A stretch of DNA of 64,000 nt from Tragulus kanchil (lineage: Eukaryota; Chordata; Mammalia; Artiodactyla; Tragulidae). The position numbers and the translations under genes are program-made. How positions within the stretch are numbered: position 1 is the first letter of the stretch; each line of letters begins with the position of its first letter. Location of the stretch: positions 97,394,794-97,458,793 of the forward strand of contig JAIOJX010000032.1 in NCBI GenBank assembly GCA_022376925.1. Direction: 5' to 3'. Positions 1 to 9,267 of the stretch are shown one piece after another. A model generated the notes under the pieces. That model did no database searches. It saw nothing but the letters and a program-made list of their open reading frames with translations, and was not told the DNA's origin.

Positions 1-298
1 CTGCAAATAGACTTTTACTTCTTCTTTTCTAATCTGGATTCCTGTTATTTCTTTTTCTTCTCTTATTGCTGTAGCTAGAACTTCCAGGACTATGTTGAAT
101 AATAGTGGTGAAAATGGACACCCCTGTCTTGGTCCTGATCTTGGAGGGAATGCTTTCAGCTTTTCACCATTGAGAATAATGTTTGCTGTGGGCTTCTTAT
201 GTATGGCATTCAGTGTATTGAGGTATATTCCTTCTGTGCCCAGTTTTTGAGGATTTTTTTTTTTTTTTTTTTTATCATAAATGGATGTTGGATTTTGC
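1..298 (-). mobile_element. L1 LINE fragment, ORF2 reverse-transcriptase region, antisense
   Basis: Read on the minus strand, about 1-200 translates to a stretch recognisable as the L1 ORF2 reverse transcriptase, including the conserved [16 protein letters not shown] motif just before the catalytic FADD region, which lies beyond the window edge. The element is cut by the window start and decays after about 298. A pure T run (about 251-272) sits inside the L1-like sequence and looks like a later expansion. Too short to judge whether the parent copy is intact; presumed dead. Confidence 0.85.
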
Positions 299-827
299 CC
301 AAGACATTTTTATTTCAGCTTTATTTCCCACATCATCCCCAGTATCCAGATGGTGCCTGGTGTAGAGCAGCTGCTCGATGAACAGTTTTGGACTCAGTGT
401 TGGTGGCACTGCTTAGGGCACTGCTGCTTGTGGAATCCTCCATGCACTCTCTCCTGTCCTGAGGGAAAGGACTTTATTCTCCTTTTCCTGAAGGTGGCCT
501 GGATTAACCTTGCTTTCCATTCAGGTTTTACTCCTCAGGCTTCTGCTGTGTTCTGGATCCTAGCACAGGCCTCCCTGGAGAAGAAAGGAAGCAGCTAATG
601 CTGCTGTACAGCTTTGGGGTGCTGGGAGTTGGGATTCAGTGTGCCCTCCGGGCTTTGCTCAAATGCAGATCCTTTCTCCACTGCCTGTTTCCTTAGTTGT
701 CAAGGGTTCCAGGCTCAGTGGGAGGCTGAACAAAGTGCTTAGTGGATTAAGGAGGAAAAGGACGGAGACAGTTGTCCCATACAGGGCAGAATATATGGGA
801 CATATTTCTCAAGCCTGGGTCCTGGGT
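299..827. other. No gene; weak MIR/L2-like tail only
   Basis: No coding signal. Around 345-395 the wording (a 'gtgcctggtgtagagcagctgctcgatgaac' type phrase) resembles the 3' end of an old MIR or L2 element, but it is too short to assign. The remainder is non-repetitive to my eye. Confidence 0.4.
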
Positions 828-1042
828 CCATAGTTATCAACATCACCGGGGAACTGACTAGAAATGCATAGTCTCAGGCCTCCACTTAAACCCGATGAAT
901 CAGAAACAGGAGGGTGGAGTGGAGCCGGCTACAAGGGGTTTAACAATAATTAGATTATTGACTTAATTAAATCGTTCAGTTAAATGAATGAACAAAGCCT
1001 CACAGTGATTCTGATGCACTCAAGTGTAAGAACGCCTGGCCT
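828..1042. mobile_element. MER5A-like hAT-Charlie DNA element
   Basis: The order of phrases (atcaacatcaccggggaact, agaaatgcatagtctcaggc, gatgaatcagaaacagg, gtgattctgatgcactcaag) follows the consensus of the non-autonomous hAT element MER5A. The right part (from 975) is inside the first arm of a 1.14-kb duplication, so its end recurs at about 2119-2180. Confidence 0.7.
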
Positions 1043-3256
1043 GGGAAGAAAGGAAGGACCCTGTTAGAGTTTAGAATGCAGGGAGGGACTTAAAAGGTCA
1101 GGCCAGAGAACAGGTCCCCGCGGGCTGGCTAGCACTGGGTGGGTTCCCTGCACCCGAGGCCGCGCGGGGTGGTCTGACCTAGGATGTTTAAAGGCCAGCA
1201 CTCCCAGGTCCTCCACCCCCAATCCCAGGAAAGTCCCAAGGTGCGGCCCTGACCTTCCGCCTGCTATGGTCCCTCCCTGGGCTGAGTGAATGCAGGCACT
1301 GTGCGCCAATGCGTTCTCTCCACCTCCACCAGGCCACCACTCGCCTGCTGGATTTTCTAGGCAGCGCCCCTGCTGATTGGGTCTCTGTCCTGGGCTCTAG
1401 CCAGCAGCATCCCTCCCTCTGCCTAGGCCACTGCAGGCTGCCCTCTCTGCCTTTGTTGGAGTTCTGTCTCTGATTTTTTCTCTTCATGTCTCCCCCTGCC
1501 CCATTTGTTCTTCCCACCTCCCTTTCCTTTTTCATTCACATCCAGTTTAAGAAAAAAAAAAGAGTAAGTAAGCACCCAGGATGTGCCCTGGGTGGTCCTA
1601 GACTCTGGGCAGTGAACAGTGAAAACAAGCAAACCTGTGGACAGGGAGCTTACTGAGGCTTGAATTTGCCTCTCCCCACCTCCCTCTGCACCCCAGCTCT
1701 CTCCTGCCCTCTCAGCACTGGCTGCTCTTCCCTTTAGCTCTCCTTGTTGTGTCTAAAGGCAACTTTTCTTCTGGTTCCAGGACAGTACTAAAAAGCCTAT
1801 TGTGTCTACTATAAAGTTGCCGTAAAAATGGCAACCTTACCTTGAAGGACACTAGTTTCAAATGTTAGCAGCTATGGACACCTCAACCAAAATTAATTTA
1901 TTAGCCTGATGCAGACAGCTGGATGCTCTGAGGTCACCTAGCATGTACCTATTAATACATTGACCTTTGTGCTAGAGGTTCGTTTATTCGAGAAAATGTA
2001 TGCCTGTATCCAATGACATATTGAGCGCCTGGTCTGTGCTGGCACTTGTTCAGAATGAGTACTGTCTAATACGTGGTACTTCACAGTGCTCTGAAAAAAT
2101 TAAAACAACTGTGCCGAGTTCAGTTAAATGAATGAACAAAGCCTCACAGTGATTCTGATGCACTCAAGAACGCCTGGCCTGGGAAGAAAGGAAGGACCCT
2201 GTTAGAGTTTAGAATGCAGGGAGGGACTTAAAAGGTCAGGCCAGAGAACAGGTCCCCGCGGGCTGGCTAGCACTGGGTGGGTTCCCTGCACCCGAGGCCG
2301 CGCGGGGTGGTCTGACCTAGGATGTTTAAAGGCCAGCACTCCCAGGTCCTCCACCCCCAATCCCAGGAAAGTCCCAAGGTGCGGCCCTGACCTTCCGCCT
2401 GCTATGGTCCCTCCCTGGGCTGAGTGAATGCAGGCACTGTGCGCCAATGCGTTCTCTCCACCTCCACCAGGCCACCACTCGCCTGCTGGATTTTCTAGGC
2501 AGCGCCCCTGCTGATTGGGTCTCTGTCCTGGGCTCTAGCCAGCAGCATCCCTCCCTCTGCCTAGGCCACTGCAGGCTGCCCTCTCTGCCTTTGTTGGAGT
2601 TCTGTCTCTGATTTTTTCTCTTCATGTCTCCCCCTGCCCCATTTGTTCTTCCCACCTCCCTTTCCTTTTTCATTCACATCCAGTTTAAGAAAAAAAAAAG
2701 AGTAAGTAAGCACCCAGGATGTGCCCTGGGTGGTCCTAGACTCTGGGCAGTGAACAGTGAAAACAAGCAAACCTGTGGACAGGGAGCTTACTGAGGCTTG
2801 AATTTGCCTCTCCCCACCTCCCTCTGCACCCCAGCTCTCTCCTGCCCTCTCAGCACTGGCTGCTCTTCCCTTTAGCTCTCCTTGTTGTGTCTAAAGGCAA
2901 CTTTTCTTCTGGTTCCAGGACAGTACTAAAAAGCCTATTGTGTCTACTATAAAGTTGCCGTAAAAATGGCAACCTTACCTTGAAGGACACTAGTTTCAAA
3001 TGTTAGCAGCTATGGACACCTCAACCAAAATTAATTTATTAGCCTGATGCAGACAGCTGGATGCTCTGAGGTCACCTAGCATGTACCTATTAATACATTG
3101 ACCTTTGTGCTAGAGGTTCGTTTATTCGAGAAAATGTATGCCTGTATCCAATGACATATTGAGCGCCTGGTCTGTGCTGGCACTTGTTCAGAATGAGTAC
3201 TGTCTAATACGTGGTACTTCACAGTGCTCTGAAAAAATTAAAACAACTGTGCCGAG
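975..3256. repeat. Tandem duplication 1, period 1138-1144 bp
   Basis: Arms 975-2118 and 2119-3256 are directly adjacent and essentially identical. The one clear difference is a 6-base insertion (tgtaag, near 1025-1030) present only in the first arm, right by the start of the unit. No filler at the junction. The content is non-coding; the minus-strand open frames of 115, 81 and 69 codons are duplicated with the arms and show no family resemblance. Confidence 0.97.
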
Positions 3257-3450
3257 TGACCAAACAATGCAGCACGTAACCCTTCCAACCCCCATTATAG
3301 GTGAATAAGACTATATAATAATTTGATAGACTTGAAAACTGAGACAGAGGCCGTGCACCTTACCCAAGTACCTACAACTGAAAAACTGTACTACCAAGAT
3401 TTAACCCCCAGTTTGTCTGATCCCGAGCCAGCTCCCATTCACCTATGAGG
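3156..3450 (-). mobile_element. MIR SINE, antisense
   Basis: Phrases equivalent to the antisense MIR core are in order: 'gagcgcctggtctgtgctgg', then 'gaaaactgagacagaggc', 'cttacccaagtacctacaac', and a tail with 'ttaacccccagtttgtctga'. Only the right-hand portion beyond 3256 is single copy; the left portion is repeated at about 2018-2118. Confidence 0.65.
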
Positions 3451-3649
3451 CCAGCTTGAAGGCAAGGCTACCAGAGAAGAGGGAGGTAAGGAAGGAGGCA
3501 TGGAATGGCTCTGGAGAGGAAACTTTTGAGTACTGGACTAAGGTTTCGGTGATGCTGTGTGTTATGATGAAGTTTCAAGACCTCTCTGGGCCCTCCTTAT
3601 AGGTAAAATGCAGGGCTTGCCTTGCTGGCTAAAAGCCCCCATTTAGGTA

Positions 3650-3895
3650 TAACAGATAGATTAGCACATAGTCTCTGGAGCCAGAATAGCTGGGTTGGAA
3701 ATCTGCTTCCACTACGTACTTGCTGCGTGATATTACACAAGTCACTGAAGCTCTCTAGGCCTCGATTTTCTTATCTGAAAGATGGCTATAATGTTTACTG
3801 CCTCATTGGGCAGATGAAGGTTATATGGTTTCTGGTAGAGGTTAGAAAGGGTATTTAGCACAAAATAAGTACACGGTGAATGTTACCTGGTTCTT
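3650..3895 (+). mobile_element. MIR SINE, near full length
   Basis: Strong sense-strand MIR: 'ctctggagccagaatagctg', 'cttgctgcgtgatattacac', 'cttatctgaaagatggctat' and a 3' part ending in 'gcacaaaataagtacacggt'. This explains the 78-codon open frame at 3622-3858, which is not a gene. Confidence 0.85.
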
Positions 3896-4250
3896 TTGTC
3901 ATCCTAGCTCTATCTGGAGACTTCTCTTCCTAGGCCAGGGACATGCTGCCGTGTTCCCAGACCTGTCTCATGCCTGGATTCTGCCCAATCTAAGCCCTTT
4001 CTTTCCCAAAGCAATGAAAGATGTGATCCCTAGTTCTGATACTGAAGGAACCAGGGATATCCCAGAAGTCTTGGAACCCAGTGGGTTTTCAGTCTGGCTC
4101 ACCCACAAAGAAGACAGTTTTGTATAGAAGAGTTAGAAACTTTTCATCATTAAATGTATGCTTTCACGGAGGTTTTGTGCAGAGCTCAAAGCATGGTTTC
4201 CTTAGTTCAGGTGGGCTAGACTAGAGTTCAGAGTTAGCAAGGACAGTATT

Positions 4251-4459
4251 GCATGCATGTGTGCTCAGTTGTGTCCAACTCTTTGTGGACTGTAGCCCAC
4301 CAGACTTCTCTGTCCATGGAATTTTCCAGGCAAGAATATTGGTGCCGGTGCTATTTTCTCCTCACGGGGCTCTTCCTGACCCAGGGATCGAACCCATGTC
4401 TCTTGCGTCTCCTGCCTTGGCAGGCAGATTCTTTACTGGCTGAGCCACTGGAGAAGCCT
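4251..4459 (-). mobile_element. Bov-tA SINE (tRNA-Glu derived)
   Basis: Complete Bov-tA in antisense orientation: tail side 'gtgtccaactctttgtgg', middle 'tccatggaattttccaggca', and the tRNA-Glu-derived head ending in 'ctgagccactggagaagcc'. Flanked by imperfect 9-base target-site duplications, agtattgca (4245-4253) and agtactgca (4460-4468). Non-autonomous; mobilised by BovB/LINE machinery. Confidence 0.95.
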
Positions 4460-4469
4460 AGTACTGCAG

Positions 4470-5060
4470 GGTGCCAAAGAGCAGGGGCTTTGTGTGTTGG
4501 TTGATTAATCATCCTTAATGGGAGGACCTTAAATGTTTTTGAGTTTCAGTTTTCTTTATTTTAAAATGAGCTGAACAGCAGCCTCTGTCTCAGCAGTATA
4601 TTTCTAGAAACTAAATGAAAAGTTGTATACAAGTACTGAACACTGTGGCTAGCATAGAGCAGTCATAGGATAGGATGGATACTGGCTATGATCTATTAAT
4701 AGACCTCATAAATTTTGTACTTTGAACTTTAGTTTTCTCACCTGAAAAATGGGGACAAAAACATTATATGTACAATCTGCCATAGACTGTCTTCCTGGAT
4801 GTCAAACAACGTTCTGTTTGTTTATGTACTTTGCAACGGTGAAGCTTTCTGCCCATGTTGATTATTCTTGGTTTATTATTTTTCTTTCAAAGTTTTATAT
4901 CTAGTCTTTCGGTGATCTGAGTTATCTTTCTCTTGTAGCAGAGAACTCAGTAATATTCATCTTTTACCGGGGCTCAGCAAAATGCTTCCTGTGCCAGAAG
5001 TGCCCAGAATTAATATCAATCATTTTTTGTTACATGCTGATGGTGCTCAGTCATAATCCA
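4470..5060. other. Non-coding, MIR-like traces
   Basis: Contains 'cagcctctgtctcagcagta', 'gctagcatagagcagtcata' and 'ttttctcacctgaaaaatgg', which look like pieces of old MIR elements. No gene seen. Repeated at about 5563-6171. Confidence 0.45.
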
Positions 5061-5343
5061 TTTGCCCTGGATTCTGCCCAATCTAAGCCCTTTCTTTCCC
5101 AAAGCAATGAAAGATGTGATCCCTAGTTCTGATACTGAAGGAACCAGGGATATCCCAGAAGTCTTGGAACCCAGTGGGTTTTCAGTCTGGCTCACCCACA
5201 AAGAAGACAGTTTTGTATAGAAGAGTTAGAAACTTTTCATCATTAAATGTATGCTTTCACGGAGGTTTTGTGCAGAGCTCAAAGCATGGTTTCCTTAGTT
5301 CAGGTGGGCTAGACTAGAGTTCAGAGTTAGCAAGGACAGTATT

Positions 5344-5552
5344 GCATGCATGTGTGCTCAGTTGTGTCCAACTCTTTGTGGACTGTAGCCCACCAGACTT
5401 CTCTGTCCATGGAATTTTCCAGGCAAGAATATTGGTGCCGGTGCTATTTTCTCCTCACGGGGCTCTTCCTGACCCAGGGATCGAACCCATGTCTCTTGCG
5501 TCTCCTGCCTTGGCAGGCAGATTCTTTACTGGCTGAGCCACTGGAGAAGCCT
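5344..5552 (-). mobile_element. Bov-tA SINE, duplicate of the 4251 copy
   Basis: Same insertion with the same flanks and target-site duplications, carried into the second arm of duplication 2. It is not an independent insertion. Confidence 0.95.
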
Positions 5553-6171
5553 AGTACTGCAGGGTGCCAAAGAGCAGGGGCTTTGTGTGTTGGTTGATTA
5601 ATCATCCTTAATGGGAGGACCTTAAATGTTTTTGAGTTTCAGTTTTCTTTATTTTAAAATGAGCTGAACAGCAGCCTCTGTCTCAGCAGTATATTTCTAG
5701 AAACTAAATGAAAAGTTGTATACAAGTACTGAACACTGTGGCTAGCATAGAGCAGTCATAGGATAGGATGGATACTGGCTATGATCTATTAATAGACCTC
5801 ATAAATTTTGTACTTTGAACTTTAGTTTTCTCACCTGAAAAATGGGGACAAAAACATTATATGTACAATCTGCCATAGACTGTCTTCCTGGATGTCAAAC
5901 AACGTTCTGTTTGTTTATGTACTTTGCAACGGTGAAGCTTTCTGCCCATGTTGATTATTCTTGGTTTATTATTTTTCTTTCAAAGTTTTATATCTAGTCT
6001 TTCGGTGATCTGAGTTATCTTTCTCTTTGTAGCAGAGAACTCAGTAATATTCATCTTTTTACCGGGGCTCAGCAAAATGCTTCCTGTGCCAGAAGTGCCC
6101 AGATAATTCAAGTTAGGTGTCAGAAGGTCAGTTTGGTCTCTGTTACATGCTGATGGTATAACCTCATAACC

Positions 6172-6435
6172 AGCTGTTATGATTTTTAACCAGTCATTTA
6201 ATTTCTCTTAACTGTTTCTTTATCTCCAGAATAGGGATATACTTTCATATTTGACTTACTTACTTGTCGGGGCTGTTCAGGATGATCAGAAGAGATAGAA
6301 AGGCATATCGAAATCATATATCTTCACAAAAGTATGAGAGGACACTCCAAAACAGCTTCCCAGTGTGTAACTTATCTCCCCTTTCCCAGCTCCCAGCCCT
6401 GCAAAGCAGCTGCTCAGATGTCTGCTGTTTCACAC
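6172..6435. other. No recognisable feature
   Basis: Single-copy, AT-moderate sequence with no coding signal or repeat I can name. Confidence 0.5.
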
Positions 6436-6660
6436 CTCAGTGCCGGTAACCTTTGCACTGCTTGATTTATCTGCCTCAAATGCCCTTCCCCTCATCTTTC
6501 AAAGTACGTACCCCTTGCAGGATACCGAAGAAACCTGGCTCATTCTCCAAGGTTCAGTTCCCAGGGGTCTCCTCTCTCAGACCCTCTTAGAGCCACCTGA
6601 CAAGAGTCCATCACCTCGAATCCCCTTAGTAATTAATGCACTATGACAATTCCAAGGACC
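6436..6660 (+). mobile_element. L2 LINE 3'-region fragment
   Basis: Resembles the sense L2 3' region: 'tttgcactgcttgatttatc', 'gcctcaaatgcccttcccct', a 'ccaaggttcagttcccaggg' phrase and 'gtctcctctctcagaccctc'. Degenerate and non-coding. Confidence 0.6.
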
Positions 6661-6721
6661 ATCACTTTGCATCACAACTGATGTTTCATCTTTCATTTAA
6701 TGGCAACAACATAGCACCGTG

Positions 6722-6950
6722 ATGAGCACGTAGGCTCAGGAACCTTAGTTTCCATCCCGACTCTCACACTTACTGGTTGTGTTACCTGAGTAAAGTGTAG
6801 CTTAGCTTCTTTGTGCCTCAGTTTCCCCATCTCTTAAGTAGGGATGATAATAATACCTCCCTTGTACAGTTGTTGAGGAGAGTCACCTTGAACAGACTAG
6901 TGGCTGGTACATAGTAAGTACTGTATAAATTCCAACTTTCATTGGTGCTT
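6722..6950 (+). mobile_element. MIR SINE
   Basis: Sense MIR with the diagnostic run of phrases 'cacacttactggttgtgtta', 'tttgtgcctcagtttcccca', 'tagggatgataataatacct' and 'gctggtacatagtaagtact'. Confidence 0.85.
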
Positions 6951-7039
6951 CTGTCTTTCATATCTGACACCACCAACTGGGGCTTCTCCTCACTGCCTAC
7001 AATGAGCTCTGACACATAGAAAGGGCTCAGCAAATGAGT

Positions 7040-7480
7040 GGCTCAGAATCCCATGAGTCATGAATTCTTCTGTCTCCATTCAGCCCTCTCTGCTCCCTCC
7101 TAGATCCTGCCTGCTCTCCTGTTTTCCTTAGAAATGGGTCTCGCAGCTTCTGCTCCCCACTCAGGGCCAGTGCTGCTTTCTCCATCAGAGGTTTCCCCTC
7201 CTCTTGCCCAGCTTCCTACTCGGCTTTCTGATTCAGAGTCTGCTTCTCCCGCCCAAGCCCACGGCCCTGCTTTCCAACCCCGCTCACTAACACGTTGTTC
7301 TCTCATGCAGCCTCTGCTTCTGATCCCTCTGGAGTTCGTATTCTTTATTGAATTAATTCAGAGGTCTTTAGGCAGGGGTTTCAAGGTCCTCCAGTATTTG
7401 GTTCCCCACCACCATGTATTTATCTTCTCAAGAAGGGCTTGCTTGGGTGCTTCTCTGAGCACGGCTGAGATGTCACCATC
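7040..7480. other. Non-coding, no clear repeat
   Basis: Pyrimidine-biased sequence covering the left part of the longest open frame in the window (7134-7877, 247 codons). That frame runs on through simple sequence, a Bov-tA and a U6 pseudogene, so it is not credible as a gene. Confidence 0.5.
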
Positions 7481-7484
7481 ATGT

Positions 7485-7665
7485 CCATCCAATCGTCTGT
7501 CCCCTATCTGCTCCCCCCATCTACTCACCCAAAGCACCCGTGCATCTGTTCATCCACCCACCACCCATCACCTTTCTGTTATCTGTTCATCTTACCTATT
7601 TTCTCACCCACTCACACCTACCAGCCAGCTTTCCATCTATCCATCCTTCCTTTCATCCATTTACG
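7485..7665. repeat. Degenerate (ATCC)n-type simple repeat
   Basis: Low-complexity pyrimidine-rich DNA made of variants of catc, ccac and tcatccat units. Repeated at 8597-8761 by duplication 3. Confidence 0.75.
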
Positions 7666-7810
7666 TATGTGCTAGGTCACTTCAGTTGTGTCCGACTCTT
7701 TGTGACACTTTGGATTGTAGCCCTCAAAGCACTTCTGTCCATGGAATTCTCCAGGCAGATATACTGGAGTGGATCGCCATTTCCTTCTCCAGAGATGGGA
7801 TCAGCAACCT
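7666..7810 (-). mobile_element. Bov-tA SINE, truncated
   Basis: Antisense Bov-tA from 'gtgctaggtcacttcagttg' to 'ccttctccagagatgggatc'; the tRNA-head end is missing. The U6/L1 chimera lies immediately downstream. Duplicate at 8762-8906. Confidence 0.85.
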
Positions 7811-7826
7811 TATAAAAAGAGGAGAT

Positions 7827-7930
7827 GTGCTCATTTTGGCAGCACAAATACTAAACTTGGAAGGATACAGAGATTAGCATGGCCCCTGCGCAAGGCTGAC
7901 ACACAAATTCATGAAGCATTCCATATTCGT
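7827..7930 (+). pseudogene. U6 snRNA retropseudogene
   Basis: About 104 bases align from the first to nearly the last base of vertebrate U6: 'gtgctcattttggcagcaca' at the 5' stem, an ACAGAGA box (about 7867-7873), 'ttagcatggcccctgcgcaa', then 'aaattcatgaagcattccat'. Relative to functional U6 it lacks three bases after ACAGAGA and has substitutions in the 5' stem and 3' half. The terminal T run that would terminate Pol III is replaced by 'attcgtttg'. No credible snRNA promoter lies upstream, since a Bov-tA is there. It is non-functional and runs straight into an L1-type 3' end, so it is a chimeric retropseudogene. Confidence 0.9.
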
Positions 7931-7933
7931 TTG

Positions 7934-8095
7934 TGACAACCTAGAGGGATGGGAGAGTGGGAGGGGGCGGGTAGGGGCAGGGCTCAAGAGGGAGGGGACA
8001 TATTTATACTTTACAGATTCATGTTGTTGTATGGCAGAAATGAACACAATATTATAAGACAATTATCCTCCAATGAATACATTTAAGAAAAATGA
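7934..8095 (+). mobile_element. L1-type 3' UTR/end fused to the U6 pseudogene
   Basis: Follows U6 directly: 'acctagagggatgggagagt', a G-rich stretch, 'gattcatgttgttgtatggc', 'cacaatattataagacaatt', 'atcctccaatgaatacattt' and a short A-rich end. I recognise this as the typical 3' end of ruminant L1; it is truncated 5'. Together with U6 it forms one insertion, with candidate target-site duplications agaggaga (about 7818-7825) and agaggaggaga (about 8096-8106). Confidence 0.75.
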
Positions 8096-8261
8096 AGAGG
8101 AGGAGACATCAGAACTTCCTCCCTCTGCCATGCGAGGCTACAGTAGGAAGGCAGGCATCTACTCTGATCTCAGACTTCCAAGTCTTCTGAACCGTGAGAA
8201 ATAGCTGTCTGTGGTTTAAGCCTTCCAGTCTTTCTATTTTGTTATTGTAGCCTGAACTGAC

Positions 8262-8590
8262 GAAGGTACTGTGTGCCAGGCCCCACTTCTAGTTCTGCAA
8301 CCTTGGACCTGTCTTTGTTTGGCCTATAGGAATGAGAAAGAAATGCAGCAGAGGAAATGAGCCTTTTCCAAGCACGGGGCTAGGCAGCGTCTTCTTCCTG
8401 AACGCTTGCAGCAACCTTTCAAATAGGCATATTATCCCAGTTTTACGGATGAGGCAGCTCAGAGAGGTAAAGCAGGGACCACAGTCACATTGTCATGTGG
8501 GGCACAGCGAGGATTTTAATTCAGTTCACTGGGCTCCAGGTCTCAGGATCTTTGTCCCTCCCAGGCTCATCTGTGGATCAGGAGTGACCC
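8262..8590 (-). mobile_element. MIR SINE, antisense
   Basis: Antisense MIR phrases 'actgtgtgccaggccccact', 'attatcccagttttacggat', 'gaggcagctcagagaggtaa' and 'ccacagtcacattgtcatgt'. The element is present three times (also about 9358-9690 and 10497-10829) because duplications 3 and 4 overlap. The repeated 92-codon open frame in it is not a gene. Confidence 0.75.
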
Positions 8591-8761
8591 TGAGGGCCCC
8601 TATCTGCTCCCCCCATCTACTCACCCAAAGCACCCGTGCATCTGTTCATCCACCCACCACCCATCACCTTTCTGTTATCTGTTCATCTTACCTATTTTCT
8701 CACCCACTCACACCTACCAGCCAGCTTTCCATCTATCCATCCTTCCTTTCATCCATTTACG

Positions 8762-8906
8762 TATGTGCTAGGTCACTTCAGTTGTGTCCGACTCTTTGTG
8801 ACACTTTGGATTGTAGCCCTCAAAGCACTTCTGTCCATGGAATTCTCCAGGCAGATATACTGGAGTGGATCGCCATTTCCTTCTCCAGAGATGGGATCAG
8901 CAACCT
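8762..8906 (-). mobile_element. Bov-tA SINE, duplicate of the 7666 copy
   Basis: Same truncated insertion in the second arm of duplication 3. Confidence 0.85.
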
Positions 8907-8922
8907 TATAAAAAGAGGAGAT

Positions 8923-9191
8923 GTGCTCATTTTGGCAGCACAAATACTAAACTTGGAAGGATACAGAGATTAGCATGGCCCCTGCGCAAGGCTGACACAC
9001 AAATTCATGAAGCATTCCATATTCGTTTGTGACAACCTAGAGGGATGGGAGAGTGGGAGGGGGCGGGTAGGGGCAGGGCTCAAGAGGGAGGGGACATATT
9101 TATACTTTACAGATTCATGTTGTTGTATGGCAGAAATGAACACAATATTATAAGACAATTATCCTCCAATGAATACATTTAAGAAAAATGA
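8923..9191 (+). pseudogene. U6/L1 chimeric retropseudogene, duplicate copy
   Basis: Exact counterpart of 7827-8095 in the second arm of duplication 3 (U6 part about 8923-9026, L1 part about 9030-9191). Same deletions and substitutions, hence not an independent insertion. Confidence 0.88.
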
Positions 9192-9267
9192 AGAGGAGGA
9201 GACATCAGAACTTCCCCCCTCTGCCATGCGAGGCTACAGTAGGAAGGCAGGCATCTACTCTGATCTC

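Larger units (their letters stand above)
3973..6171. repeat. Tandem duplication 2, period about 1093 bp
   Basis: Arms 3973-~5060 and 5066-~6171. The body is identical apart from single-base homopolymer indels (a T run near 4932/6026 and another near 4963/6059). The last ~70 bases of the first arm (from about 5006) are a scrambled version of the second arm's end: both return to a shared 'gttacatgctgatgg', but the bases around it differ by many indels. That is the look of a low-quality read end. Confidence 0.95.

Noticed and set aside
1..298. L1 ORF2 open frame as a live retrotransposon
   Set aside because: Only a fragment is in the window, with an internal homopolymer T expansion and decay at its right edge; activity cannot be assessed.
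1064..1632. Set of minus-strand frames (115, 81, 69 codons) duplicated at 2202-2770, a possible small gene family
   Set aside because: Explained entirely by duplication 1; composition is ordinary GC-richer intergenic DNA with no recognisable protein family.
4249..4504. tRNA-Glu gene suggested by tRNA-like heads in many elements
   Set aside because: The tRNA-like parts are the degenerate heads of Bov-tA/CHR SINEs; none folds convincingly as an intact tRNA and all continue into SINE bodies.
7811..7826. TATAAAA just upstream of U6, suggesting an active U6 gene
   Set aside because: The TATA-like word is about 16 bases from U6 position 1, not the -30 to -25 expected. No proximal sequence element is visible because the upstream DNA is a Bov-tA, the Pol III T-run terminator is absent, and U6 has a 3-base deletion and is fused to L1.
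7134..7877. Longest open frame (247 codons), apparently a gene candidate
   Set aside because: It runs through a simple repeat, a Bov-tA and the first part of the U6 pseudogene in one frame. No domain; low-complexity Ser/Pro/His-rich translation. Its counterpart at 8332-8973 has a different N-terminal half purely because of the duplication junction.
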